A stretch of DNA of 64,000 bases from Pycnopodia helianthoides (Eukaryota > Echinodermata > Asteroidea > Forcipulatida > Asteriidae). The translations under genes were made by a program, and so were the position numbers. Of the stretch, positions 10,052 through 21,835 are shown piece by piece (the stretch's first letter is position 1; each line of letters opens with the position of its first letter). Below the pieces are notes generated by a model, which saw only the letters and a list, made by a program, of their open reading frames with translations, made no database searches and was not told where the DNA came from. The DNA lies in assembly GCA_032158295.1 (NCBI GenBank), contig CM063258.1:1183001-1247000 (forward strand), written 5' to 3'.

Positions 10052-10398
10052 TTAAAGGCTGTGTACAACATTGGTAAGATTGAAAATTTAAATGTTCACA
10101 GATTTCCACATAACTTACATGGTATAAAGATGGTCATGGTGGTAAACTTTCCTTGAAATGGTTTTGCTTGAAACGCTATAGTTTTTAGAAAATTAGTAAA
10201 ACTATTATTCTTTATCACTGGTGATAAAAACCGATGTTTGAAAACAGTGAAAACATATAACAGTGTTTTTCACTATTTTCTTATGACTCCAAAGACCCAC
10301 TGAGCTTAACACTTCACAGGTTTCTTATTTCATATGTTGGGTCACATAAAGTGCGGATACTAGTCTCTGAAAATTACTCATTTTGTACATGTACTTTA
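10052..10398. repeat. TTAA element, family F
   Basis: TTAA lies on both sides (10052-10055 and 10395-10398). Ends aggctgtgtacaa and ttgtacatgtact are imperfect inverted repeats. Inside are a ttatcactggtgataaa hairpin and, in reverse, the shared core (ctattttcttatgactcc ... ttcacaggtttcttattt). A second copy starts at 60293. Confidence 0.75.
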
Positions 10399-11437
10399 AG
10401 GTTTTGCAGTTTGTATCTTGCGTTTAAAAGCGTATTGTAGTTTTCCCTCAGCATTGTATGAGTGTGTCAGAAATATCATATGCATAATTTATTTAAACAC
10501 CAATCAATGAATAAATCAAATTATTTTGCACTTCGTTGAAAAGACAAGTGTTTAAAACAGAGAATGCTTGCTGATTTTCTTTCTTTTTTGAGAAATCCAA
10601 TGTACACTACATGTGTGTTTCCAATTTATACCTGTAGTCCTTTCTGCTTTGATTTGATCAATCATGAATGCCTGAGTTTTAGACAACCGCAGGAACTGTG
10701 CGTATGTCTGTACGTTTGTACGTGCATACGTTTGTATACCCTTTGCATATGTACATGTACCATACAGACAAATGTACACACATGTACGGCGCAAAATGTC
10801 TTAGCACTTTTTTCTTGTTTTCATTGCAGAGATTGATTACGCTGGTAGTCATAAAACGTGATACACAAAGGACATTGATGGAATACTTGTGAATTTTATG
10901 TTTTCTCGAGCAATTTGTGAGCATCTGTTTTAATGCCCACGATAATGACTATTGTATTGATAAAGCGATTTACCCCCTGGGCTATTGTTACAAGCTATAG
11001 AGCATGAGGTCTAAACAACGTTGTATATCTCTTGTCACATTATGTACTCAAACACCGAGCAAAACATGGCCGGGCACGTAATTCATTGTGCATGACTGTG
11101 GAGTGTTGAACCGTGGATGTAAGAAAAAAAATGGTGTTTAACCTCCATAGTTGAACACCGTTTCAAACCCTGAAATTTATTTTTTTCAAGGGGCTTGGGG
11201 AGTGGTGTGTTATCACTTCGAAATAAGTCAACCATTCAAGGACAAAATTAGCTTTTGTTTTAGGGTAGAAAAATATTGCTCTGGAAATATATTTGCCGAG
11301 TACAAAATTGCCAGGGCACCAGTTACAACAGTGTAAATTATATGTCGGTTTGGCTGGTAAGCTTTTTTCTGCAGAGCAATACATTTCTATGTTAAACAGT
11401 TTTGCTTTTATCAGCTTTATGCGATCAGGCTCAGGGT
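10399..11437. other. gene-free stretch
   Basis: Only short chance open frames. The segment near 10690-10790 has alternating gtacgt/tgtacat words. No exon signals that I would trust. Confidence 0.3.
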
Positions 11438-12165
11438 GCAGGGCTCAAAATTGACACTGGACCACAGGTGTGAGGCCAGTGATTTGAGTGTCTGGCCAGT
11501 AAATTTATGATTAGACAAGTCCAGTAGTCTTGTGTTTTGTTCAAACGTTTTGTTCAGTTCTGTTTTTTGTATATATATTTTTAATGAGATATTGCCTAAC
11601 TCACAAGGCCAACCGGCCACTCAAGGTGAGGGCTACACTTAACTGATTTGGGCTGTTGACCCAAATCAACTGACACCAGAGGCACGTTGCCACCTACTCC
11701 TGGGGCTGAAACAGGGTTACCCCCTTCACAGTCCGTAAGGATGTAGGCATGGGTATCATCCACTAGGAGCCTGGCTGGTAGAGCAGAATGCACTACCTTC
11801 CCAACTTTTTACGAAGCAATTATGGTTAAGTGCCTTTCTCAAGGGCACAAGTGTCATGACCGGGATTTGAACCCACACTGTGCTGCTGACAACACCAGAG
11901 CTTGGGTCCAGTGACCACTCGGCCACAACACGCCACGAGTTGAGTTTTGAAGAATACTTGCCCATAATCATGATAATAAAGAAAGAGATAAATCTTTTCT
12001 TAGTGCTTGTTCAAATGAAGACAGTTGAAATGGTCAACTCTGCAGGCATTTTGTTTTTTCTTGCTCTCATTTCAATTCTGGTTTTGCCAAAAAAGTTCTG
12101 GTCCAGTAAACATTTTGACCTACATGCACAAGCACAAGCCCTGCATGCAGTCTTGTGCACCCCCC
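11438..12165. mobile_element. CAGGGCTC-type element split by a SINE
   Basis: The left half (11438 to about 11600: cagggctcaaaattgacactgg, gccagtaaatttatga, gtcttgtgttttg) and the right half (about 11940 to 12165: agtgcttgttcaaatga, tctggtccagtaaa, acaagccctgc) match the two halves of the intact copies at 23739-24115 and 54962-55310. The intervening 340 bp are a SINE on the minus strand, so the SINE is the younger insertion. Confidence 0.6.
11600..11940 (-). mobile_element. tRNA-derived SINE with LINE-like 3' tail
   Basis: Read on the minus strand it has a tRNA-like head (ggccgagtggtcactgg; B box gggttcaaatcccggtc), the segment gagaaaggcacttaacc and a 3' end gtagccctcaccttgagtgg. That end matches the 3' tail of the LINE fragment at 3706-3741. 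Confidence 0.7.
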
Positions 12166-12204
12166 CCCCAATTCAATGTACTGCACTCTATACAATTTCA
12201 TTGC

Positions 12205-12825
12205 GTAAGGCCCCCCCCCCCCAAAAAAAAGGGTTCTGTTTCCGGTTCCCCGACCGACCCTAGTTTTAACACCACGACCCTAAACTTTTTATTGGCTTTA
12301 AAAAAAAAACAGTGAAAAAGCAGTGAAAAAATGAAAAAATAAATTACCTGAAAAAAAATGTCTGACTTTTACCAATTTAACATGTTTTAGGCAACATTGA
12401 AGTAAAAACCAGAACATATCAAGAAAAACTTACAGATATCTCTGTGATTTGAGCCTGTGATGTTCAACGACTTGACTACGAGCGAAAAATACCCACAATT
12501 CAATGCGCATCTCGCAGGTGTGTACACGGCGCTGTGCAAAGCGCATTTCAAGGATTTGCGCAAACTTAAGATTGCGCACATTTTGCAAGGTCGGGCAGAT
12601 TAACTGCCAAATCTGCAGAGCGCAAACTACAGTTTGCGCGCAATTTTGCCTAATTCGCTGTGCAAATCCGTTGATTGCGCTCAACACATGAAAGATCGTG
12701 GATGTATCGTCAATCGTATCAGAATATTAAAAAAACGCAAAATAAAAAAACTTTCCGACCTACTGACCCTATTTTTAAATGACATGTAATCGGAAACAGA
12801 ACTCTTTTTTTTTGGCGTAAGGCAG
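12205..12825. repeat. TIR element with C-run/A-run ends
   Basis: Left gcgtaaggccccc...aaaagggttctgtttccgg and right ...ggaaacagaactcttttttttt ggcgtaagg are inverted copies of about 40 bp. The interior has many gcgcaaa/tttgcgc words around 12500-12690. Confidence 0.6.
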
Positions 12826-13074
12826 GGAAGACTTTAATATATAAGTGTAGAGAAAAACCACTCTTTCATTTTCCTCATAGAGGTGCCCTTTACAAAAGAA
12901 AAACTGCCTTGCCCAAATACATGTAGTTACAAGAACAAAGTACCAACCAGGCCTTGGTTACATTTGCTCAGTGTACGTGTTGGAGGAGGCTGCAAACATT
13001 GTTGTGCAAAGTGCAGGGCTGTCACATCTAAGAGCTGGGCAGTTCTCTATTAGTAAAACAGCACCTCAACTTGC
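12826..13074. other. unclassified, gene-free
   Basis: Contains a short gtgcagggctgtcacat segment that may be the edge of an old element. No gene seen. Confidence 0.3.
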
Positions 13075-13268
13075 ATGGAGTTTCATCTTTGAGAGGGCAA
13101 GGCCTTGTTCATTTTGCGAAAGGCAAGGCCGTAATTTTCATTTTGTAAAGGGCACTTCCATTAGAGAATCCCTAAAGTCTACGAGGAAACTTTTGAATCC
13201 ATGGGCATCAAGGCCAAGACCAGGGCAACAGAAGCCGGGGCACCAAGGCCTCTGTGTAATTCCAGGCT
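13075..13268 (-). repeat. ggcctggaatt repeat, copy 1
   Basis: Dispersed repeat with inverted ends (aggcctggaatt / aattccaggcct). It is rich in ggccatggc and ggccttgg words. Other copies are at 14581-14734, 28160-28285, 30912-31062 and 46876-47045. Confidence 0.65.
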
Positions 13269-13324
13269 GGCTCTATGTGGAAAACATTTCTTCTGGGATA
13301 TTTTGAAGGGTGCCTTCGAATATC

Positions 13325-13460
13325 CCGCCGGGGGCACTATGTGGATTGGGTTTTCAGTCCCTACATGATGGCGTGGGTTTTCCCCTGGAATGATTCTCTG
13401 GGTTTTCCTCCCACATCTTAAACTGAAACTTCCTTCTTTGTTTCTCTCCATGGGGTTCTA
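13325..13460 (+). repeat. SINE tail fragment
   Basis: Contains tggattgggttttcagtcc and gggttttcctcccacatc, as in the tail of the SINE at 8196-8400. No tRNA-like head is present. Confidence 0.45.
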
Positions 13461-13984
13461 GGCTCGTATAATGATTAAGTTCACTTTTCTGAGAATCCTT
13501 GGCTTCACAACCAGAATTAATGAAACAAAAATGAAAACACATTGACCGCAACAAACAAGGGGCAAGGAGGCAGTTTGCTCTGTGGAACACCAAGCTTGCT
13601 AATCTGTCTAATGACACCTTTAATCCCAGAATATTTTGTACGTGTGCGCCAAGTCGAAGACCTTTTTTAGCGTGTGCGTGTACTTGCCATGGGCTTTCCT
13701 GTGATTGAGGGTAGAATGATGGAGAACACCCGAAGATGATGTAAGGTGTTCCATTGTTAACAAACGGAGAGAGGAAGGGGAAAGCGTGATCCTTCAATAA
13801 AAGAAAAGCTTGGAGGGTTGTTGGAGCAGAAACTAACATTGTGATGTTCTCCACCCCCCCCCCCGTCCAAATTCATGTACATGTACGTGCGTATGCATTG
13901 AATGTTTATATGTGTACTACCTATGCAGTGATGTGTGTTAAACACTGTATACTCGGAGTTCTGTGAAAAAGAAATCCACAGGCG

Positions 13985-14085
13985 TGTTAATTGGGTGGGA
14001 TTCGAACCCACGACCTTTGCCATGCCAGAGCAGATGTCTTAACCCCCGAGTAGCTAGAGGCAGTTCAAATCCTATATTTTTGCAG
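13985..14085 (-). mobile_element. tRNA-like SINE head
   Basis: On the minus strand it reads tactcgggggttaagacat and gtgggttcgaatcccaccc (perfect B box). It resembles the tandem units at 22395-22820. Confidence 0.5.
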
Positions 14086-14102
14086 TGGGTACCACAACAA
14101 TC

Positions 14103-14488
14103 TTAAAGGAACATTACAGAATTGGTAAGAAAAAAACTATACTTTTTGATCACAGATTTACATAAAACTTACACGGTCTAATGATGATGATAGTAGAAAA
14201 CATCCCTTGAAATAGTTCTGTCTGAAATGCCATATTTGATGAGAAATAAATAAACTAATTTTCCGATTGGAGTTTATCGTTCAGTGAGCGTTTTATTCAT
14301 TTGTTGAATCTATATGATTTCATGCAAATGTGTAATCGGTTTTTCACTATTTTCTCGTGACCCAGATTGCCGATCGATCTCAAACTTCTACGGGTTTGTC
14401 AGTTTATGTATATGATGGATTACATAAAGTGTTTACACTGCCAACAACTGTTTTGTTAGCAAAAACCAATTCTGTAATGTTCCTTTTT
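14103..14488 (-). repeat. TTAA element, family A, copy 1
   Basis: Left flank TTAA, right flank decayed to TTTT. Ends aggaacattacagaattgg and its inverse. The inside has a central gctcagtgagcg hairpin and the shared core gacccagat...gatctcaaacttctac on the minus strand. Confidence 0.9.
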
Positions 14489-14580
14489 AGATGTTAAATT
14501 TGCATCGGGGATAAAGAATGTATTATTTATGTTTTACCCTTACATCGATGTGAGTTCGGCACTGTATACTCACTACTTTC

Positions 14581-14734
14581 AGGCCTGGAATTACAAGTCC
14601 ATGGCCTCTGTTGCCCTGGTCATGGCCTTGGTGACCCTTCAAAACTTTCCCATGGACTTTAAGATTTTCAAAAGGAAGTGCCCTTTACAAAATAAAAATG
14701 GCCTTGCCCTCTCCAAGATGAAATTGCAGGCCTG
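14581..14734 (+). repeat. ggcctggaatt repeat, copy 2
   Basis: Starts aggcctggaattacaag and ends gaaattgcaggcct. Contains ggccttggtgaccc and agtgccctttacaaaat. Confidence 0.7.
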
Positions 14735-15534
14735 ACTTTCCCTGGATCTTATAAAAAGACAATTTGTTATCATCAATTTATTTGGCTGTACTTTTTTTAA
14801 AGAGCAACATCAATTTGAAAATTTGAAATATAAAGACCATGTCACCGAGTTTAAAAGTAGAGAGACCTTGTGCAGGTGAAGAATCAATGGTTTCTGGCCA
14901 TTCTTTTTTTACAGACGCAAAATAATTTGGTATGAAAGTCGTTCCACAATCCGTCTTTCCTGCAGTAAAAAAAAGTGCACGTGCGATACTTACAGTACCT
15001 CTCACCCCTTTGCAAAGGTACTAAATTCAGTAAGGCAGCTAAGCATTGACAATCACCCCCAGAGGCGTCAAGTAAGTTGCACTGGGGCAAGTCTCGCTGG
15101 GGCGGCGCGGGGGGACGAAGATCGGTGGAAATTTAATCAGAGATTATACCCCTAGAATGGGTCGGGGATGAATATCGCCCGGCAGACTCTGTATCACACG
15201 TCTGGCCGTACGAGCCCAGCCGAGTGGCCAAATAGTTAAGGATAGAATTTATATGCGGTAATTTGATTAAATGGTAAAGGAAAATTTTTGAGGATGGGAT
15301 TGGGTCGGCTGACTGTAGTGTACATGTAGAAGTGCAACGTTCCAAATGATGAACTGTAAAGGATTGATTTCTGTCGGTGGCTGTTGTAGTGAAATCCAGT
15401 GAGGAATTGTCGCAGAAGGACTGAATTTCACTTATTTCAGATCCTCAGCTGCATGAATGTAGTATTGTGTCATAGAAGTGCAGTGTTCCAAATGATCGGT
15501 CTGGTATTGGGCCAATTTGACCTGAAAATTGAGA
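14735..15534. other. gene-free stretch
   Basis: Mostly unique. A 30-nt segment (gaaatccagtgagg...) near 15390 has no coding support. Confidence 0.3.
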
Positions 15535-16046
15535 TTTACAATTTCAAAGAGGGGCTCCAAGGTCAAATTAAGTTTTGTGATCAACTCATTTTCAAAAGGA
15601 TAGAGTGCTTTTGAAAGTGGGGGAAAAATCATAAGTCTCTGACCTCACGTTAAAATGGTGTAAAATGCCACTGTGTTCAAGTGCAATTTTTGGGCAAAAT
15701 CAAGAAATGTTCGATGGCGTCACATTTCATATATGGTCTGTACATTTTTGTTGATAACTTTCAGTTCATTCCTGAATTCTGATGATTTTCCATCAAAAGG
15801 GCATTGAATTTGAGCTTATGATTGGCTAAGGAAGTCCTCTTTGGAATGTACAGACCCATTTTCTTTGGCTGTCTGATGATGTCATATGTCAAATTTCGCT
15901 CTGAAAGAGTATGAAATAAAATGTTAGTTTACACTATTTTGACTTGAGGTCAGAGACTTGTAACTTTCCCTCCATTTTCACAAGGACTCTATCTATTGGA
16001 AAATGAGTGCATCACAAATTTGAATTTGGCCTTGTATCCCCTCTTT
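15535..16046. repeat. long-TIR element
   Basis: The two ends are inverted copies for roughly 100 bp (left tttcaaagaggggctcc...gatcaactcattttc; right ...gaaaatgagtgcatcac...gtatcccctcttta). The middle contains two inverted tgacctca segments and a gtctgtacat pair. A second copy missing its left end is at 32120-32520. Confidence 0.65.
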
Positions 16047-16084
16047 AAATATATATATATTTTTTAGATTTAAGAAAGTTATTA

Positions 16085-16339
16085 TAAGCTTTCATTTACC
16101 TTACTGTAGGTGTTGCGAATCCGTAAAAGGATTACACAATCTGAGAAACGTTTCATGCATGAAACATTTCTCTCAGATTGACATTTTTTTTGAATCCCGT
16201 TCTCTTAAACCACATTCCTGAGAAGGAAATCGTTTCTCAACATGTTATACATTATCAACAGCTGCAGCTGCTACTTACCGAGTTAGTTTTTATGGTCATT
16301 AATTTTTGGAGTAATCACATGGTATACCCTCCCTTTAAC
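16085..16339 (+). repeat. TTAA element, family B, right part
   Basis: Contains the hairpin caatctgagaaacgtttcat..., then gaaatcgtttctcaaca and the end ggtataccctccctttaa. The left end has decayed. Confidence 0.65.
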
Positions 16340-17328
16340 TAATAAATAATGTAAACCACTGACTCATGACGACCAATTACAAAAAAACAAAACGCTCCCC
16401 TAACTGTCCCTGGTAATTTTATTCAAATATTTCTTTCAAAAAAAAAGAAGACCGATAAATATTTAGTGTTAGATATTAATTAATATAAATTTGGCCTTAA
16501 CCCAGCGGCCAGACACATGACAGCATCCAGGCTATCTGCATTGTTTGTCTCCAGTTGCATCCACTGCAGACATGAGGGCAATCAATATCAACATATAAAT
16601 TAGCACCGTCAACGACGTATGTTTATGTGCTGGTATACATGTGTACGTGTCTATTAGTGTCTATTGAAGTATATTGAGCACATGATAACTGCGGGTATAA
16701 TTTTCATAACCGGTCTTAAAAGAAGAGAATAAATGCTGACCATGTCAAGGGCTCGAGATTAACAAGAATCCCCCAATGTTTTAGCCAAGATTTGGTAAAA
16801 GGGTGTCCAAATTTGCTGGAAATTAAAAAAACTTGGTATCCAAATTGTTCACTTACAATACAATTACATGTAAATGACAGATAAAACAGGGTGTCCAAAA
16901 GACAGCCAGACACCCCCTCTGGTAATTTTTAAAAAACGTACACTTTCGGTACAGGACCTCAAACTAATGCCATAGCCGGATCCCTGACCTAAGCCATGGT
17001 TTCGAAAATGGCCTATGACTGCAAAATCAGGACTGGCTACAGTTTAAGTACATGCAAAAAATAGTTAATGGCCGGACGTTTCGACCCTAGCAGAGTCTTT
17101 TTTAAAAGGCTAAATGACAGTACAACACACATAAACAGGTATACTGGTGCAACAAAACAGAAGCAGTCAAGTGGAAAGAGATGAAAAGAGAGAGAGAGAG
17201 AGAGAGAATGTCAGAAAGCACACAGAAAAAGCAAGTTTAAGTACATTTACATTTTGCAGATGAAGTGCATCTGGTCCACAATAAACTATAAACTGTAGTA
17301 TTTTAGAGATACATTTGCTCACTTAACT
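16340..17328. other. gene-free stretch
   Basis: No coding signal. Includes a (GA)n run at 17187-17208 and tgtccaaat/gtgtccaaaag segments at 16804-16895. Confidence 0.3.
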
Positions 17329-17722
17329 TTAAAGGAACATTACAGAATTGGTTTTTGCTAACAAAACAGTTGCTGGCAGTGTAAGCACTTTATGTAATCC
17401 ACCATATACATAAACTGACAAACCTGTAGAAGTTTGAGATCGATCGGCCATCTGGGTCACGAGAAAATAGTGAAAAACTGATTACACATTTTGCATGAAA
17501 TCACATAGGTTCAACAAATGAATAAAACGCTCACTGAGCGATAAACTCCAATCGGAAAATTAGTTTATTCATTTCTCATCAAATATGGCATTTCAGACAG
17601 AAATATTTCAAGGGATGTTTTCTACTGTCATCATCATTAGACCGTGTAAGTTTTATGTAACTCTGTGATCAAAAGGTATATTTTACAAGTTTTTTCTTAC
17701 CAATTCTGTAATGTTCCTTTAA
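17329..17722 (+). repeat. TTAA element, family A, copy 2
   Basis: Intact: TTAA at both sides (17329-17332, 17719-17722), inverted ends aggaacattacagaattgg / ccaattctgtaatgttcct, and the shared core agaagtttgagatcgatc followed by gtcacgagaaaatagtg. Confidence 0.93.
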
Positions 17723-17850
17723 CTCTACACCCAGTGCTTATGTTGTGGCTACATGATACATGCATTTGTGGAGAATTAGAAATTCACATGCCGTACTATC
17801 GTCCTACAAAATAATTCTCGACCCACAGCAATATTGAATTTTAAATGGGC

Positions 17851-17885
<35 letters not shown>

Positions 17886-18393
17886 CAGTTTAACACATGT
17901 GCAGTACACCATGCTTAACATGCCAAATGTCTTCCCCTCAATTGCTCTGTTCATCACCATGGCAACCCATAAACATTTCATACAACGGTATTCTGATCAT
18001 CTAATAATAAAGACAACCCTTATTCATGGGCAATGTCGTTAGGAGCATTTGTCCGGTACAAAGCAAGCACTGCAGACTCTTTACACACAACATTGAAATT
18101 TTATTACATATAAATTTGAATATCCTTAACCATGGCATGCATGGAGACATCACAATACAGCATTTCTAACCACCCAGTTCACATGCAAAGAACTGTATTT
18201 ATGTGCTTGTGAAATTCCATGATCATATTTCTTTTTCGTTGTAATAAGTGTACATATTTTTTTCTTTTTTTGGGGGGGGGGGGGGTTGGCGTCACAATAC
18301 TTGACCTTTCCCGATTCAAGTATCATCGCTCTCTTACACAGAAGCAAACTATCCACTGGAAAACACAAGACGGTTGTCTTGAATTTCAAAGCC
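17723..18393. other. gene-free stretch
   Basis: Includes a 32-bp poly-T (17851-17882) and a poly-T/poly-G junction near 18258-18285, both likely retroelement tails or slippage tracts. Confidence 0.3.
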
Positions 18394-18525
18394 AGGGCCC
18401 AATACAATGGCTCTGCTTACCGCGGGATTCTGTGCGCTTACAGCCCATTGAATTATGTGTTTTACAGGGCGCCTTAAGCGCAGAACTCCGCGGTAAGCAG
18501 AGCCGTGAAATTGGACCCTGTTTGC
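18394..18525. repeat. fold-back element
   Basis: Arms gggcccaatacaatggctct...ttaccgcggg and the inverse ...ccgcggtaagcagagccgtg...ggaccctg. A related copy is at 48850-48960. Confidence 0.75.
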
Positions 18526-18599
18526 ATCTCATTATTTTAAAGATACACAGTAATGAAGTGTGTATGAGACCACATTATAAGTGCCATGGCTGTACTTGC

Positions 18600-19160
18600 C
18601 CTAGTTGAACTGCTCCTGACCTTAGTTGCCCTGGCTGCAGGTGCCCTGAACCTGACCATACATGTATGGTTGCTGTGGTCCAGTCTGTATTTGCCCTGGT
18701 CAAGTCCATAGATGCCCTGGTCCAGTCCATAGATGCCCTGGTCCAGTCCATAGATGCCCTGGTCCAGTCCATAGATGCCCTGGTCAAGTCCATAGATGCC
18801 CTGGTCCAGTCCATAGATGCCCTGGTCCATTCCATAGATGCCCTGGTCAAGTCCATAGATGCCCTGGTCAAGTCCATAGATGCCCTGGTCAAGTCCATAG
18901 ATGCCCTGGTCAAGTCCATAGATGCCCTGGTCAAGTCCATAGATGCCCTGGTCAAGTCCATAGATGCCCACAGTTGCCCTTGTCTTTGCCATACTATTCC
19001 TGGTCCTGGCCATGATGTAGTTTTCCTGGACAGTCTGTAGTAACCCTACATGTACTCTAGTCCATAGATCCATAGATGCCCTTGCCCAGTCCTTAGTTGC
19101 CCTTGCCCAGTCTTTAGTTGCCCTTGCCCTGGCCCTGGCCCTGGCCATAGTTATCCTGGT
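18600..19160. repeat. 21-bp minisatellite
   Basis: The core 18700-18970 has about 13 units of gatgccctggtcaagtccat with C/A variation at one site. Flanking degenerate units (cttagttgccctt..., ccctggccatagt) run to both sides. Because 21 is a multiple of three, long open frames appear in several frames on both strands; these are artefacts. Confidence 0.95.
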
Positions 19161-19516
19161 CCTGGAAATAGTTAGTCTTAAATGTCCCTAAGAAATTATT
19201 GTTTCAAAAACTTAGTTCTGTTTAAAAAGTTCAAATCTAAACTATCTTTGAATGTTCAAAATCCCCTGCAAAACATAAAACTGTCATTTTCTGTTTTCTT
19301 GGATCACTTGATGACATTTTCAAAGATTGAATGACTGACTGTTTGCTGAATGTTAGAGAGTCAACAAGGCTCAAAATTCCCACTGGATCAGTTACTGAAG
19401 TCCGCTAACTTTAGCATTCCGCCAGTAACCCCACTGCAAAGCAAACCTGGCAGAACAGTTTCACCCACAAGTACAAACATATTTGTTGAGATTTTCTAGT
19501 CTTTTGGGTCAGCAGC

Positions 19517-19652
19517 CAATTTCACAAAACGTTACGAAACTGCGTAAGTCCACTTGTGCAACATTTATTGCTTAAAAGTTGTGCACCACTAACACAATCA
19601 ATCTTGCGCAAGTGGACTTACGCAGTTTGCGTAAAGTTTTGTGAAATCGTGC
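19517..19652. repeat. fold-back element
   Basis: Arms aatttcacaaaacgtta...actgcgtaagtccacttg and its inverse ending aaagttttgtgaaat. Terminal words match the large palindrome at 9449-9610. Confidence 0.75.
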
Positions 19653-19825
19653 CGCGGATCTCCAAGTATTTATAAATCTCCTCTCAAAAGTTCAACAAGT
19701 GGCATAAATCAAAGTTCCAAGAAAAAACAAATTGTGTAGTCATGTCGTCCAGTTAAAGTTGTGAGCTACAATCTCTTTGGTCTCTGTTTTAAAAAATTCA
19801 AATACTGCATGGTAATGGATGCGTA

Positions 19826-19990
19826 GGCCCTTTTCGAAATCCACGGCTTCGGCTCCGGATTGGGCTTCAGGCCCAGTGTTCTTGTCTGAAGCCCTGACCG
19901 CAAAGCATGCGTGAGTTAAAATAATTGAGGGAGCCTAGCTAGCCTGAGCCGATTTTTGGAGCCGAAGCCATGAATTTGAAAAGGGCCGTA
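19826..19990. repeat. fold-back element
   Basis: Arms ggcccttttcgaaatccacggcttcgg and the inverse ccgaagccatgaatttgaaaagggcc, with a central part containing ttcaggcccag and gcttcag. Confidence 0.6.
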
Positions 19991-20411
19991 GTCTTCCAAA
20001 AATAAACTAGTGATGTTAGCATACATTATACCTTTAAGTTAAATCTCCTCGATGTCGTGAGGACTGGTGGGGGGGGGGGTGGGTAAAGTGTGACAACATC
20101 CACCGCCAGCAAAGAGCTCACAGGGTCAGGATTTGTGCACTGGGCGAGTGTTTTTGATTTCATTTAGAGGGTTGGAATTGGGGGTCTGGGCTGGAGTGTT
20201 GATCTGTTATTTGTAAGCAAACCGGGCTAATCTAATCTTTTGTGTCTGTCCCGATTTTTGAAATTCCTGGCGAGAGTGACATGGATACTGCAATAGGGCT
20301 GTGCCAAGTTTTACAGGCCTGTGGTTTTGTTAGGATTTATTCCTGATTTTAGGATTTCTTCATGGATTGGTTGCCAATTGCCTTCAAACCCTCTTAAACA
20401 AGAACTGACCT

Positions 20412-20515
20412 TAGAAGCGTTCAATTGTTTTAATCCTATATGAATTTAGATAGTATACAATAAAACTAACCTGTGAAAATTTCATTGCAAAAGGTGGTTT
20501 TTGAGATATCGCCCG
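20412..20515 (+). repeat. TTAA element, family B, left fragment
   Basis: Contains cgttcaattgttttaatcc and aacctgtgaaaatttcattg, as in the left third of the copy at 62556-62946. Confidence 0.6.
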
Positions 20516-20519
20516 AAGA

Positions 20520-21010
20520 TGGGCACCAAGGCAATGACTAGGGGCATAGAGGCAATGACTAGGGGCACCAAGGCAATGACTAGGGGCATAGAGGCAATAG
20601 CTTATATTACCTCTGTGAAGAAGCATCAGGCTTCCACTTCCTTGAGGGCAATGTAATATTCTACTGGAATACTTTAAGGGGCACCAAGGCATTGACCAGG
20701 GGCACCAAGGCAATGACTAGGGGCATAGAGGCAATGACTAGGGGCATAGAGGCAATAGTCCTCAACTGCCTTTGTGAGGGAAGCATCAAGCTTCCACTCC
20801 TTGAAGACAATGTAAGTACATGTATCTACTGGAGCATTTTAGGGGCACCAAGGCAATGACCAAGGGGCGTGGACGCAATTGACCTCCACTGCCTTTGTGA
20901 GGAAGCATCAAGCTTCCACTCCTTAAAGACAATGTAAGCTTCTACTGGAACATTTTAGGGGCACCAAGGCAATGACCAAGGGGCGTGGATGCAATTGACC
21001 TCCACTGCCT
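20520..21010 (+). repeat. compound minisatellite (caaggcaatgac family)
   Basis: Short 21-bp units (ggggcaccaaggcaatgac / ggggcatagaggcaatgac) are mixed with longer units of about 116 bp that also carry tgaggaagcatcaagcttcc. A related array in reverse orientation is at 59866-60130. Confidence 0.85.
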
Positions 21011-21739
21011 CAATGAAGTAGCAGATAGCACTTGCAGTCAAGAGCGTGTATCATAACTGATACTTCAACTATTGATCCTGTCCAGCAATCTCAAAATTCC
21101 AAGGAATTCTCCGGGATGTGATATGACAGTTGAGGGGGGGGGGAGGGGCTGGTGATAGGAGCCGAGTTATGCACTTGGCAGGGAATACATCTTCTTGTCC
21201 GCGATCCCTGAATAGATAATCTTATCCAAGGTTGGGGCTCCCTGGTTGACAGCTGGGGGTCAAGTGTGGGTCAGAGAGATTGATGGGCAGATTAACCGTC
21301 TTTAAAGGTTTTTTCATCATTGGTGTAAAGAGTAAATTACTCTCATCCTCAAGAGTTCAACCCAAAACACATCCCGCATTCTAGCGTGTGAAAATCTAGC
21401 CAAATTCGGCGGTCACATTTTTGCGGCCACCCACAAAATGTTAAGGTCTGTAGAGATGATTTGTCGGTGAATTTCTGCACTTGTGCACAGCCACAGTCAT
21501 GGGTACCCATTTTGTTCGTGTCCATGTTATGAACAACAGTTTGAAAACCAGTGATGTAACAAGTTATTTCATTGTTGTTTGTAAATTAATTAACCAGCGC
21601 TGTGTGCATGAAGAGTAGAAAGTACTTGAGTTTGTCGAATACAAGATCTGCAAAGAGTTACTCAATATTTGTGTGTTGCTCATTTGGTGTCTTTGTAACA
21701 AAAAGTGAACCTGCGGTTGGGGCTGTGCACACTTTTTAA
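21011..21739. other. gene-free stretch
   Basis: No exon or repeat that I can class. Confidence 0.3.
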
Positions 21740-21835
21740 ACTCATAATAATAATAATAAAGGTATTTATACCGCGCAAAACATGTCCACCCAAGGGTGCT
21801 CAAGGCACTCACAAGAAGAAAAAAAGTAATTAAAT
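21740..21835 (+). repeat. (TAA)n-linked dispersed repeat
   Basis: ataataataataa is followed by ttataccgcgc and gggtgctcaaggcactc, the same arrangement as at 9061, 46025 and 53982. Confidence 0.5.

Noticed and set aside
18537..19148. Open frames of 117-203 codons on both strands with a 7-residue periodic protein
   Set aside because: Direct product of a 21-bp minisatellite, whose length is a multiple of three. No start context, flanking exon or homologue.
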